Assembly: GCA_017311315.1 (NCBI GenBank)
Contig: CM029670.1
Span: 29,646,773 to 29,710,772, forward strand
From: Dendrocalamus latiflorus
Lineage: Eukaryota > Streptophyta > Magnoliopsida > Poales > Poaceae
DNA length: 64,000 nucleotides
Reading direction: 5' to 3'
The notes under the pieces were generated by a model. The model saw nothing but the letters and a program-made list of their open reading frames with translations. It was not told the DNA's origin and did not search any database. Positions 21,611 to 32,470 of the stretch are shown here, piece after piece (position 1 is the stretch's first letter; the number at the start of each line of letters is the position of its first letter). The position numbers and the translations under genes were made by a program.

Positions 21611-22560
21611 GTGCACGAAAATTCGGATAAAAATAAGCAAACCAAGCAAACTCTTATAGAAAAATTTAAATGAACTCTAAAATTCATGATTTTGGTTCCA
21701 TTGGTTAGATCTTGATTTTAGATGAATTTAGAAATTTGTTTCACCTAATTCGGAGTTAAAATGAATTAGTTATGGTCATCTGAAGCTCTCTGTTTGAGTA
21801 AATTCGGAAAAAGGTTAAAAGTCTGACAGGCGGGACCTTCAGTCGGTTGTCGGGACGGCAACATGGTCGTAATGACTACATGGTCGTAAATACGACCGCA
21901 TGGTCGTGGGTTCGACCGCTGTGGTTGTAAATTCGACCGCGTGGTCGTGAGTTCGACCGCCGTGGTTGGTTACAACCGCATGGTCGTAGCGGCCGAGTGG
22001 CCGGTAAACGGTTTGGATGGTCGTAAACGACACAGAGCGGTCGTAAACAACTATGAAGCGGTCGTAAATGGCATAGAGTGGTCGTAAATGGTTCTGAGCG
22101 GTCGTAAACAACTACGAGTACAGCCAAGTACTCGCAGACGTGGTCGTAAGGGGTTACGACCATGTTGTGAGTGACTGAATGTGGTCGAAAGGTGCTTCGA
22201 CCACGGTTTGAGCGGTCCGTGGGCACTTCGACCAAGGTTTGAGTAGTCGTAATGGGTTACGACCACGTTGTGAGAGAGTGAGCGTGGTCGGAAAGACTTC
22301 CTGTGTGGTCGTAGCGAGCTATGACCACGAGATTTAGACGTGATCGAGTTTCCGACCGCATGGTCGTAAAAAGGGTGATGTGGTCATGAGTTCGTTCACG
22401 TGGTCGGAATGACCGCGTGGTCGTAACTTCGACTACGTGGTCGTAACTTCGACTACGTGGTCGTAAATGACCATTACACGATCATGTCTCTTTTATGTCC
22501 ATGAATTCTGGCTGCAACAGTGCTTTTACGACCGCGTGCTATGACTTGCTTGTTCGTTTT
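21611..22560 (-). mobile_element. Inverted LTR fragment with GGTCGTA/TACGACC motifs
   Basis: The first 200 bases are the reverse complement style of 25560-25660 (TTTTAGATGAATTTAG and ATGAACTCTAAAA are shared features). From about 21855 to 22470 the motif TGGTCGTA and its complement are scattered at short spacing, as in the LTR at 24995-25490. Both termini are missing. Confidence 0.55.
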
Positions 22561-22589
22561 ATTTTTTACAAATTTTATCTTGTTTTGTA

Positions 22590-22623
22590 TTTTACCGTAG
22601 CGTTAGCACGGGCACACTACTAG
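22590..22623 (+). mobile_element. Helitron-like 3' terminus
   Basis: CCGTAGCGTTAGCACGG forms a short hairpin stem (CCGT...ACGG) and is followed after about 10 bases by CTAG and a T, the arrangement of plant Helitron 3' ends. A matching 5' TC end was not established: the best candidate (TCTATAATACACC at 18252) is preceded by C rather than A. Confidence 0.45.
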
Positions 22624-22980
22624 TTAGAGTAAAGGAAGGAATTTCCGGTTTAATCATTTAGAAATATGTTCTAATATTTCTTTTGGGTTGCCCTTTTAAT
22701 TCAACTCTTTTCTCTTTAATTAATGCATGTTTTGATTTTATAGATTAATTTTAAATTAAGCTCTCAGAGGTTAAACCCCATTTAAATTATTTTGCATTTA
22801 TTTATTTATTTTTAGTTGCTAGTTTGTGCTCGAGAACTATTTCCAGTTATTATTTACTTAGCACAAATATGAAGAAAATCCAAATAAAACTGTGGCAAAG
22901 ATTACAATGCCAATACGAAGCAATTAAATTTTTTTTAATTCTTCCTAATTTTTGAACATTCAAAATTTAGTTAGTTACAC
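22624..22980. other. AT-rich spacer
   Basis: No ORF or repeat recognised. Confidence 0.4.
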
Positions 22981-23335
22981 TCATGCGTCAGACTCTCCGT
23001 GTATGATCGATTCGGCCTATGGAGAAGGCCAATCCAGGCCAATCGTCGGTCGGACGTCGGTGCCTAATAAAGCGAAATTTACCAGGTCGCTGTCACTAAC
23101 ATTTCGCTTGCTCTTGCTTGTTTCCGCAGGCTTCTGGTTGCATCATTTTCCACGCGGATTACGTATACAGATATATAGTACTGCTCCGGATCTTCACTAC
23201 AATATATATAATGTAGGCTAGTACTGGAGCCTTCATGCATGCTTCGATCCGAGAGATGCGGGATTGCGATAGCGGATTAGCAGGTGAACATGCAGCAGAC
23301 CCCAGAACGAGATAAATATTGCATGTGTCAGTTCA
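22981..23335. repeat. Third copy of dispersed segments 14783-14836 and 16370-16580
   Basis: GTGTATGATCGATTCGGCCT at about 23000 matches 14797. From about 23127 it matches 16378-16580 (GCTTCTGGTTGC, TACTGCTCCGGATC). The roughly 1.5 kb that separates these two pieces in copy 1 is absent here. Confidence 0.75.
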
Positions 23336-23344
23336 TAGCATGAA

Positions 23345-24177
23345 GGTGCGTGGGATTGGTTGGTAGACGTTGGTTGTGATCAAAATGGCTGAAAAGCCCG
23401 TGGCTTATGGCTGAAAACACTGTAGCTGGCTGAAAAAAGTACTGTAGCTGACAGAGGCTTATTTACCATAATTAAATTTAAAAAAATTTAAAAATAGAAA
23501 AAACATATTAGCCCATCACGTATAATGTAAACAAATACGAGGAAAAAAAGAACCGGTAAAAAAACTCAAAAAAAAGCCAAAAGTTCAGAAAAAGACGAAA
23601 TTTATGAATAGTGCAAAAATAAGCTGAAGCCAAAAGCTCAAGCCATTTTGATCACACCCGTTGTCTACCATGCATGTGCTTGCTCGTTTCTCACGCTCAG
23701 ACGCTGTCGAGACTTGAATATGTGCATCTAGATTCTCCTATGTATTCCGCAATAGTTTAGTATCATATTTATACATACAGTATAAATAAAGATAAAATAT
23801 AGATCATATCACGATTTACTAAGAAAAGACTCAAATATTATTAATTATCAGAGTTACGACATTATGATCAACCTTACAATTAGTAGCTGAAAAGCTTAAA
23901 AAATTGGCAACGTAAAAACAAAAATAAGCGTAGTAGTCATTTCACATGCCCATAAGCAATCGACTAGGAAGCGAAATCCTAATCCGCGACGTCGTTGAAA
24001 TATCCTTCTTCAAGTATCTCCTGCTGATTTGGTCCTTCTTCCTCAACTGAACAAATGCGGTATCACAGACGGTCTGTGATACGAGACTATCACAGATGGT
24101 TTTTTATAACAAATCGTTTGTGATACTCGACTATCACAGACGGTTTGAAATAAAAACCGTCTGTGATATTGTGTATA
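23345..24177. repeat. Direct repeat of 34676-35215
   Basis: Outside the MITE at 23372-23659 this is nearly identical to 34676-35215, including the start GGGATTGGTTGGTAGACG and the hairpins with CACAGACGG at 24062-24175. It forms the left flank of the Tekay-like element, and its twin forms the left flank of the Tat-like element. Confidence 0.88.
23372..23659. mobile_element. 288-bp MITE with 3-bp target duplication
   Basis: Terminal inverted repeats are GGTTGTGATCAAAATGGCT and AGCCATTTTGATCACACCC, with GTT on both sides (23369-23371 and 23660-23662). The empty site is present at 34688-34700 with a single GTT. The interior is AT-rich and non-coding. A 3-bp duplication fits PIF/Harbinger or CACTA-type transposition, but GTT is not the usual TWA, so the superfamily is open. 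Confidence 0.88.
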
Positions 24178-24746
24178 TGTAACATCCTGATTTTCAGAGC
24201 CTTTTTGAAGCTTTCGAAATAAAATTCACCATTTGAATTTTATCTGGAATTAATTAAAGCTTAAATGAAATTTTCATGAATTAAAAGGATTTAATATGAT
24301 TAAGTTAAACATTAAAATGTGCCAAAAGTATTTTATTTGAGTTCCCTGAGCCTCAAGAGCTTTTCTGGCATTTTATGTGATTTTTCTGGATTTATTTGCT
24401 ATTTTCTAGAGCTCAAAAGTATTTGTTTGAATTTCTGGAAAAAGAAAAAGAAAAAGAAAATCCTAAAAGGCCGGTGGGCCAAAGCCCACCAAGCCGGCCC
24501 AGCTCGCCCGCCTTCGGCCCGGCCTGCCTCGCCCCACACCACGCGTCGCCGATCCGCCGCTCCCCGCGCCCGCCTTGCCCCTTCGGATGCGTGCCGCGTG
24601 TCTCCCATCCACCCGCTGCCGCTCGCGCTCGCGCGCATCGCAGCCGCCCGCTTTTAGCAAGTCGTACTCGTATACGAGTGGGACTCTCAGGTCGTAACCC
24701 ACCCGGACTCGTACTCGTGGCCGACCAGGACACCTCTACGACCGGG

Positions 24747-24754
24747 TATAAAAG
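24747..24754 (+). promoter_or_regulatory. TATA box in Tekay-like LTR
   Basis: TATAAAAG in a GC-rich context, upstream of the TGGTCGTA array, so the array would lie in the transcribed leader. Promoter activity is inferred. Confidence 0.55.
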
Positions 24755-24994
24755 GGCCGAACCCCTGGTGTCTCCCTCGTCCCAAGTCAAGCCTCGCCTC
24801 CGAGTTGAGCCGCAAACCGAAGTCGTGCCGCCGGCCGCTGTGGTCGTGCGCCTCGCCAAAGCCGTGGTCGTGCGCCTCGCCAAAGCCGTGGTCGTGCGCC
24901 TCGCCGAAGCCGTGGTCATACGCGTAGCCGCTGCCGTGGTCGTGCCGGAGCCCGAGATCGTGTCGTCCTCGCCGTCGTTCTGCCGTCGCCGGTG

Positions 24995-25490
24995 AGTCCC
25001 GCCGCCATCCGTGGTCGTAGATCCGTGTGTCGTAGATCCGTGTGGTCGTAAGGTTCTACGACTACGTTGTAGAGCCTTAGTCGTAAGTCGTAAAGCCACC
25101 GGTAAGTTCGATCATGTGGTCGTAAACGACTTCATGGTCGTAAGTCTGCCTGAGTAGTCGTAGCCGCTGTGCAGTCGTAGCCGCCCGTGTGGTCGTAGTC
25201 GTGGATTGTTCTGTGTGGTCGAAGTAGTTGGTTCGACTACGTAGTCGTAATCTCGACTGGGTGATCGTAGTCATGTGCTCGACTGCGTGGTCGTAAGCCT
25301 GCCTAAGTGGTCGTAATCGGCTTCGTAGTCTTAGATTCGGCTCTGTGGGCGTAGTCGTAGGTTTCCTAGTGTAGTTGTAGATATAGATTGGTTTGTGGTC
25401 GTAGTCGTAAAGTTCTTCGTGGTCGTAAAGTTCTTCGTGGTCGTAATTTCTCTGCGTGGTCGTAGGGATCCTTTGTGGTCGTAACGACTA
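24995..25490 (+). repeat. Irregular array of TGGTCGTA motifs in LTR
   Basis: At least ten copies of TGGTCGTA plus near variants in about 500 bp, at uneven spacing of roughly 15-90 bp. Related motifs occur on both strands at 21855-22470. Confidence 0.7.
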
Positions 25491-27257
25491 CCCGTCTGTC
25501 TCTTTTTCTCTGAATTAAAACTTCCCAGAGCCCGTTCTCCCTCGTCCTAGCTCCGATTGACCCGATTCTTTTTCCTAAATTCATCTAAAACTGAGCTCTA
25601 TCTTTTGGTTCAAGTTTGAGAATTTTTGGAGTTCATTTGAATTTTATTTGATTTTATTTTGTGTTTCGATTTGCGTTCTCTCTCGTTAGATCACGCGTTC
25701 GAAGCAGCGGAAGTTGGATTTGAAGATCAAGAGCCGTCAACTGAGCAAGGCCAAGGCAAGTCGTGTCCTTTGATCATGTTGAACCCAGTTTTCAAATCTA
25801 TTATGTATTATGTTGCTTTAAATTATCATGCATTGCTACTTTGTTATAAAACCCTTGTATTGGTAGTTAATGACCCAATTGATTATTCCTCCTTGATAAT
25901 TTGAATGCCCTGATTCCATTGTCACCATAGAATGGGAAATTACTTAGTGATGCAATATTAGTTGTCACATGGGTTGCGCGTTTAAATTGCTTAGCCACGC
26001 TTATAGTAACGTTGGGTTTATCATCACATGTGGTTAATTAATCTTGACTTAATGATATACTTGAATGTGGTGGTTAACCACGGTTATAAAACTTGTTGCC
26101 ATGGCATGGGTAGTGTCATTGGTGTTGGTTATACAAAATTGGTTTTCACTTGGGCGATTGATCGTGCAGTAAAGGGGGTGCGAGAGGCACATGGGATGTG
26201 GATGCTTCGCCTGGGTAATTCTTAAGGACTTAACTTTGTGCGCCATTGATCTGAGCTTAATCGTGCAAACCACATGTCTAGTATGGGATAGACCTGGCAT
26301 AATAATTTGTGAAGTCTCCACTTTGATTTTACTACCGATGTTGTTGTGGCGCAAGAGGGGGCAATTATCGACTAGGGGGTTACCCTACTCGACGGCGAAA
26401 CCTTAGCGAGTGGGATTAGGTGGAGATGGATCATTGTAAAAGCCTTGTTGTGATTTCCTTAGCGCGAGGCTAATCACATCGTGTGGGTACAGTTGTGCAA
26501 CCTCTGCAGAGTGTAAAACTATTCGAATAGCCGTGTCCTCGGTCATGGACAATGCTCGGTTATTTCACACGAGGGGTAGAGTTTTCATAAAAACCTGGTT
26601 GGGTTAAGTTGGGAAGTGAACGGTTAGTTCACGGGTGTTCATTTCATGGATCTTGGTTCATGGTGGATCCCTTGGGTGAATGGTCAGTTCACTTGTGGTT
26701 GGTCTCAATTCCTTTGGTTACTTAGTTATTATCATTTACAAAGCTTGCTTTTCAATCTACTTATTGTATTTACTTTAAATTGTTGCTTTCGGCAAAGTTA
26801 ACCTTTCAGCCATCCATTGTTAAGCCCTGCACACTATATTGCATTCATTTGTTACAAACGACTTGCTGAGTACCAATGTACTCACGGCTTCATGCCCCTG
26901 TTGCTCAGTTGAGGAGGAAGGACCAGATCAGCAGGAGTTGCTCGAAGGAGGCTACTATGAGGACTTCACGGATTAGGAGTTCGCTCCCCAGTCGATTGCC
27001 TGTGGGCATGTCGAGTGGCTACTACGTTAAATTTTGGATTTCCGCTGCTAGTTTCTTAAAAGCCCTTCAGGCTAATAATTGTAAGCTTGGCCATAAGGTC
27101 GTACTCTGATGGTTATTAATATAATTTGGATTTCCTTTAGAATATCGTGATGTGGATGATATTTGTCTTTGTTTACGCTGTGTGCACTGGCGTGATCCTG
27201 GACTAGTGCAGAATACACAGGAGAGTCCGGATTTGTATATTCGGGTCTCGATAGAGA

Positions 27258-27269
27258 TGGTATCAGAGC
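27258..27269 (+). other. Primer binding site, tRNA-iMet type
   Basis: TGGTATCAGAGC, complementary to the 3' end of plant initiator tRNA-Met, four bases after the LTR end. Confidence 0.9.
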
Positions 27270-27902
27270 TATATCGACTGTAGGACGGAGCCCTAGTTAG
27301 AATGGCCGAATTAGTCAAGATTTCAAAATTTATTTTCTAAATCAAATCAACCAAATGATTGTATAGTAATTCTTTATTCTTACCTCATTCTTAGGATTCT
27401 TTCTCCTTGCCTCCTCTGAAATAGTGTTTTCGAATTTCAATTTGACTTATCCCCATAATATCCATAGGTGTCTCGAGTGTCCCTCGATCAAAGTGAAAGT
27501 TGGCATGGAATTCTTCAAGCTGTGCTGTGAAGTTTGGATCAAGGAAGCATCCAATATGTCAAGAAAAGATTGGGAATTTCCGGGAAGATTAGGAGCCATT
27601 AGCTTTGAACCTTGTTATAGTTTTAGTATCGTGTAGATCGTCTTGCTTCTTATTTGCCGTTGGGTGTGATATGAGCTGCAGTTTTGCTTCTAGCATTATG
27701 ATGCAGTCATGTCAAAAGTCTTTTTGTGGAGTTTATTGCTTCTTTTGTTAGCCTTTTCGGCTAAGTGTTTGCTTAGTTTTAGGATTGCCATTAGTTACCC
27801 CCTTAGACGAGTTTACCACTTACCTTTGCTTTTCCCTCTTACCTATTGAGCCTTGAAGAGTCAGTTCTCAACAAATGGTCTTTCCTTCAGAACAGAGCAG
27901 AA
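27270..27902 (+). other. Untranslated leader of Tekay-like element
   Basis: No convincing ORF. Unlike the related element at 59348-64000 there is no extra ORF before gag. Confidence 0.5.
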
Positions 27903-28838
27903 ATGGTTGACACCCGGAGCTCCGCAGGACACGGTCAAATGAACCAAGATCCGGAAGGCAGTAATGGAAACCAAGCAACTCCAGAGCAGCATGCGAATCC
28001 GGCTGGTTTAGATCCGACCTTGAGTCAGTTCATGGCTGCCCAGACCCAATTAATGAATACCATGATGCAGAATATGAACGCAATGATGAATCGGCAGAAT
28101 CAAGAAATGGCAATGCCCCAACCAGTTCGTCAACAGTCTAAATTTGCAGAATTCATGAGGACAAGGCCACCCACTTATTCACGATCTTCGGAGCCTTTGG
28201 AAGCCGATGACTGGATGCGCTCAACAGAAAAGAAGCTTAATCTTGCCCAGTGTACGGACCGCGAGAAGGTTTTGTATGCCGCCCACCAGCTAGAAGGCGC
28301 TGCAGCTGAATGGTGGGAAAACTACTGTGCTGCTCATGAAGATCAAGATAGCATCACTTGGGTGGAGTTCGCCGCAGCTTTTCGTCATACCCATGTTTTG
28401 GACGGAGTGATTGAGATGAAGAAGGAGGAATTCCGGGAGTTACAGCAGAAGAACATGTCAGTGAGTGAGTATCTCAATAAATTCACCCATCTAGCCCGTT
28501 ATGCCCCGGAGGATGTCGCTACAGATGATGCCCGTCAAAAGAGGTTCAAGAAAGGACTAAACCCCGGTCTGAAAGTTCAAGTGGTGGGAAATGACTACGC
28601 CAGCTTTCAAAACATGGTGGACAAAGCGATGCTCATTGAGGAGAGTCGTCGTGAGTTAGAGGAATCCCGCAAGCAGAGGATGATGCAGCAAGGATCACAG
28701 ATGCACCAGGCTCAGAGGACCCGCTTCAGTACATTTCAGACTGCTCGTGTTCCACAGCAGTCAGGATTCAAAACACCTGCACCAGCTCCTCGCCAGTTCT
28801 CATCAGGACCAAGGCCAATTCCAGTTGGAAGCCAATAG
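27903..28838 (+). CDS. gag: gag of Tekay-like element, cut by in-frame stop
   Basis: ATG at 27903 (MVDTRSSAGHGQMNQ); the frame is open further upstream but without an ATG. The gag core spans about residues 90-240 (motifs LEADDWMRSTEKKLNLAQC and LEGAAAEWWENY), the capsid-like region of Ty3/gypsy Gag. The frame ends at TAG 28836-28838, yet the zinc knuckle and protease continue in the same frame immediately after. The stop is therefore best read as a nonsense mutation in a gag-pol polyprotein, though read-through cannot be excluded. Confidence 0.85.
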   Translation: MVDTRSSAGHGQMNQDPEGSNGNQATPEQHANPAGLDPTLSQFMAAQTQLMNTMMQNMNAMMNRQNQEMAMPQPVRQQSKFAEFMRTRPPTYSRSSEPLEADDWMRSTEKKLNLAQCTDREKVLYAAHQLEGAAAEWWENYCAAHEDQDSITWVEFAAAFRHTHVLDGVIEMKKEEFRELQQKNMSVSEYLNKFTHLARYAPEDVATDDARQKRFKKGLNPGLKVQVVGNDYASFQNMVDKAMLIEESRRELEESRKQRMMQQGSQMHQAQRTRFSTFQTARVPQQSGFKTPAPAPRQFSSGPRPIPVGSQ

Positions 28839-28856
28839 CAGAGGATCACCAAGCCC

Positions 28857-31596
28857 ATGACAGCAGTTACCTGTTTCAAATGCCATGAAACGGGACATTA
28901 TGCCAACAAATGCCCGCAGAATCAAGCCTTAACACCAGTTCGTTTCAACTTGGGCTCTACACCAGATCGGGCTCCCGCAGCAGGGTCAGGACGTGGAGCA
29001 CCGCAAACATCAAGTCAACCCAACAGAGGATCGCAGACCGTGCTGCGCGGCCAGGTGAACCATGTCACCATGGAGGAGGCTCAAGCAGCACCAGATGTTG
29101 TGATCGGTAAGTTTCAAGTAAACTCAGTTCCTGCCACAGTTTTGTTCGATTCTGGAGCTTCACATTCGTTTGTTTCCCGGAGTTTTGCTCTAAAGCATAA
29201 ATTGGAAGTTGTTGCTCTTGGTTCTATTTTGCTGGTTCAATCCCCGGGCTCTGAGATGAGTACCAATCTAGGATGCCCTAGAGTTAAAATAGCCATCCAA
29301 GGAATAGAGTTCTCCGCTGATTTGGTAGTGCTAAATATCCAGTCTTTGGATGTGATTCTGGGTATGGATTGGCTCAAAAAGCATCAAGCAGTGTTGGAAT
29401 GTGGAAGTCGAGCCGTCACCTTGGTCGGTTCAGATGGAAGTAAAGTTAGATTTGAGGCCAACATGAAGCAGCCAGAAAAAGTGATGGTATGCCAAAGCAA
29501 AGGGATCATGATAGAGGAAGTACCAATTGTACGAGAATATCCCGATGTATTCCCCGATGATCTTCCTGGGATGCCACCCGACAGAGAAGTAGAGTTCGCA
29601 ATTGAGTTAGTACCGGGTACATCGCCTATTTCCAAGAGACCCTACCGAATGCCCGCCAATGAATTGGCAGAATTGAAGAAACAAATACAAGAGTTGTTGG
29701 ATAAAGGCTATGTCAGGCCTAGTACCTCTCCGTGGGGAGCACCAGTATTTTTTGTCAAAAAGAAGGATGGTAGCCAGCGCATGTGCGTGGATTACCGAGC
29801 TCTCAATGAAGTTACCATCAAGAACAAGTATCCCTTGCCCAGAATTGATGACTTGTTCGATCAACTAAAAGGAGCCGGAGTGTTTTCCAAGATTGATTTG
29901 AGGTCAGGTTATCATCAAATGAAGATTCGACCGGAGGATATACCTAAGACAGCATTCTCAACTTGTTATGGTTTATACGAATTCTCCGTAATGTCTTTTG
30001 GCCTAACCAATGCCCCAGCATACTTCATGTACCTGATGAACAAGGTGTTCATGGATTACCTGGATAAGTTCGTTGTCGTGTTTATCGATGACATTCTGAT
30101 CTACTCCAAGAATGAGGAAGAACATGAAGAGCATTTGAGGATGGTATTGCAGAGGTTGCGAGAGCATAAGTTGTATGCCAAGTTTAGCAAATGTGAATTT
30201 TGGATGAAGGAAGTTGCGTTTTTGGGCCATGTGATGACCGCAGAAGGAGTAGCAGTTGACCCCGGGAAAGTGAACGATGTACTCACTTGGAGGGCACCAA
30301 CGTCAGTAACTCAGGTCAGAAGCTTCCTGGGAATGGCGGGTTATTACCACCGTTTCATTGAAGGATTCTCCAGTGTAGCGCGCCCGCTCACTCAGCTGTT
30401 GAAGAAGGAAAAGAAATTTGAATGGACGCTGGAGTGCGAGAGGAGTTTTCAGAAATTACAGGAGAGCCTAACAACAGCGCCAGTACTAATTCTACCCGAC
30501 ATCAAGAAAGACGTTGAGATCTACTGTGATGCATCCCGCAAAGGTTTGGGGTGTGTGTTGATGCAGGACAAGAGGGTGGTGGCTTATGCATCACGCCAGC
30601 TGAGACCACACGAAGAGAACTACCCCACGCATGACTTGGAGTTGGCAGCAGTTGTGCATGCCCTGAAAATTTGGCGTCACTATTTAATGGATAACCGAAG
30701 TGAGATCTACACGGATCATAAGAGCCTGAAATATATTTTCACACAATCGGAGCTCAACCTAAGACAAAGAAGATGGTTGGAATTAATAAAGGATTATGAC
30801 ATCGGAATCCATTATCATCCAGGAAAAGCCAATGTAGTGGCAGACGCGTTGAGTAGAAAGGTGTATTGCAATACAGTGATGGTCAAGGAAAACCAACCAG
30901 CTCTACACGAGGAATTTCAGAAGCTTAGTTTGGAGTTGGTTGAGGAAGGGATGTTAGCTACCTTGGACTTGCAGCCGACCCTGGATAGTCAGATTCGTCA
31001 TGAGCAACCAGGGGATGAAAATATCCAGAGAATCAAAGAAGGTTTAAAGGAAGGCAAAGCACCCGGCTTTGTGGAGGACGATCAGGGAATCATGTGGTAT
31101 AAGACGCGTTTGTGCGTACCAAACAAGAGGGAACTGAAGAAGTTATTACTTAAGGAAGCGCATGAGTCCTTATATTCAATCCATCCCGGCAGTACCAAGA
31201 TGTACCAGGATATTAAAGACAAATATTGGTGGCCAGGTATGAAGCGCGAGATAGCCGAGTATGTAGCACTTTGCGATGTGTGCCAAAGAGTGAAGGCTGA
31301 ACATCAAAGACCAGCAGGTTTGCTGCAACCCTTGAAGATTCCTGAATGGAAGTGGGAAGATGTGGGAATGGACTTTATCACAGGCTTACCCAAGACTAAA
31401 GAGGGCTACGACTCAATATGGGTAATTGTGGATCGACTAACGAAGGTCGCTCACTTTCTTCCGGTCAAAACAACTTATTCTGGTGATAAATTGGCCGAGT
31501 TATACATGTCCAGGATTGTGAGTCTTCATGGGGTGCCCAAGAGGATAGTATCGGATCGTGGGTCGCAGTTTACTTCACGATTTTGGAATAGCTTTG
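28857..31596 (+). pseudogene. pol: pol of Tekay-like element, truncated in integrase
   Basis: Same frame as gag (numbering from the gag ATG): zinc knuckle CX2CX4HX4C with first Cys at about 324; protease DSG at 416; RT active site FIDD at 727-730; RNase H first Asp at 876; integrase zinc finger starting at His1087; integrase core Asp1157 and Asp1218. The third catalytic residue, Glu, should lie past 31650 and is missing because sequence after FWNSF belongs to another element. The frame stays open into that foreign DNA until 31925, which is fortuitous. The gene cannot make a complete integrase. The usual RT active-site residue is Y or F before IDD, so RT looks normal. Confidence 0.88.
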
Positions 31597-32470
31597 ACTT
31601 GTGGACCCGATACGTCCGGCTTATGTTGACGGCATGTCTAGCAATAGCCTGCTGGACAACACTCTTATTACGGAAGCACTGCCCCAAATACAGTGCGCCC
31701 TCGCTGAACCCCCATTCTCCCTCCTCCGCCTGTGGCAGAACTAGGGCTGCCGCTGCGATGTCGTCCAGTCTGGACGACACGTACGCACTGTCCGTGGTCA
31801 CAACACGACCTACCACCCCTCCAGTTGCACCTTCGCCATCCTCGTCCTCTCCAGAGCTGCCTGTGTCAACCTCCTCATCCTCCTCGCTGTCCTCTTCTTC
31901 CACCCGGTCCCCAAGATACTCATGACAGTCAATACGGGCGGCCCACCACCTGTCGTGCACACCTTCGTTGGGCTGGAAATTCTGCGCACGCCTCCTGTCG
32001 TCTTCATCACCCACTTCCTCGCCCACATGTTCTCCCGCAGAAGGGTCTTCATGACCGCCGGCCACTTCATCTCCACCAGCGGCATCTGAACCAACCATGC
32101 CTGATGATTCTGCCCTCTCCACGAACTCGACATACACCATTGGCCTCCCATATATCGCAGCATCAGGGTTGCGCACGACCTCCATGTAGTTCGCCCATGA
32201 GGCGTCATTGGTCACCTTCAGAAGTTGCCATATGCTCCCCCTTCCGTCGTCCACCATTGAGGCATAGACTGCCTCGATCCGTAACTTCTTCCTTGCGGTC
32301 TGTCGATAGAACGCTGAACGGACACACCTCCGTAGCTCAGACAAGCTCATGGCGCTCAGACCGGGTGCCCGGATCACGGTCCGCTCGCAATTTGACAGGT
32401 CCGCCCCATACGGCCCATCACGTACGAGACCACTCCCATAAAACACCATCAATTGTTCAATGCCAGCCAT
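31597..32470 (-). pseudogene. N-terminal part of Mutator-like (MULE) transposase
   Basis: ATG at 32470 on the minus strand (MAGIEQLMVFYGSGLV). A PB1-like or N-terminal domain of about 110 residues is followed by a long acidic stretch ([21 protein letters not shown]), then [20 protein letters not shown], which is the start of the MuDR-type DNA-binding domain. The frame is cut at about 31597, where Tekay integrase sequence begins in the opposite orientation. No catalytic DDE domain is present, so this is a remnant. The family moves MULE transposons by binding terminal inverted repeats. Confidence 0.75.

Larger units (their letters stand above)
24178..27253 (+). mobile_element. 5' LTR of Tekay-like element, 3.1 kb
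   Basis: Starts TGTAACATCCTG and ends TCTCGATA just before the primer site. Related LTRs end in GACA or CACA, so the final CA has probably mutated. It has a GC-rich first half, then an array of TGGTCGTA motifs, then the family signature CTATTCGAATAGCCGTGTCC near 26520. Confidence 0.85.
24178..31592 (+). mobile_element. Tekay/Del-like Ty3/gypsy element, 3' truncated
   Basis: A 5' LTR (24178-27253), an initiator-Met-type primer site (27258), gag and pol in one frame, then an abrupt end inside the integrase core. The order protease, RT, RNase H, integrase is that of Ty3/gypsy. The last third of integrase, any chromodomain and the 3' LTR are gone. It is inserted in CACTA-type hairpin DNA; the uninterrupted sequence at that point is at about 35215. 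Confidence 0.9.

Noticed and set aside
18252..22623. A complete Helitron from TCTATAATACACC to CTAG
   Set aside because: The 5' base context is C rather than A and the span contains inverted LTR debris; only the 3' end is kept as a candidate.
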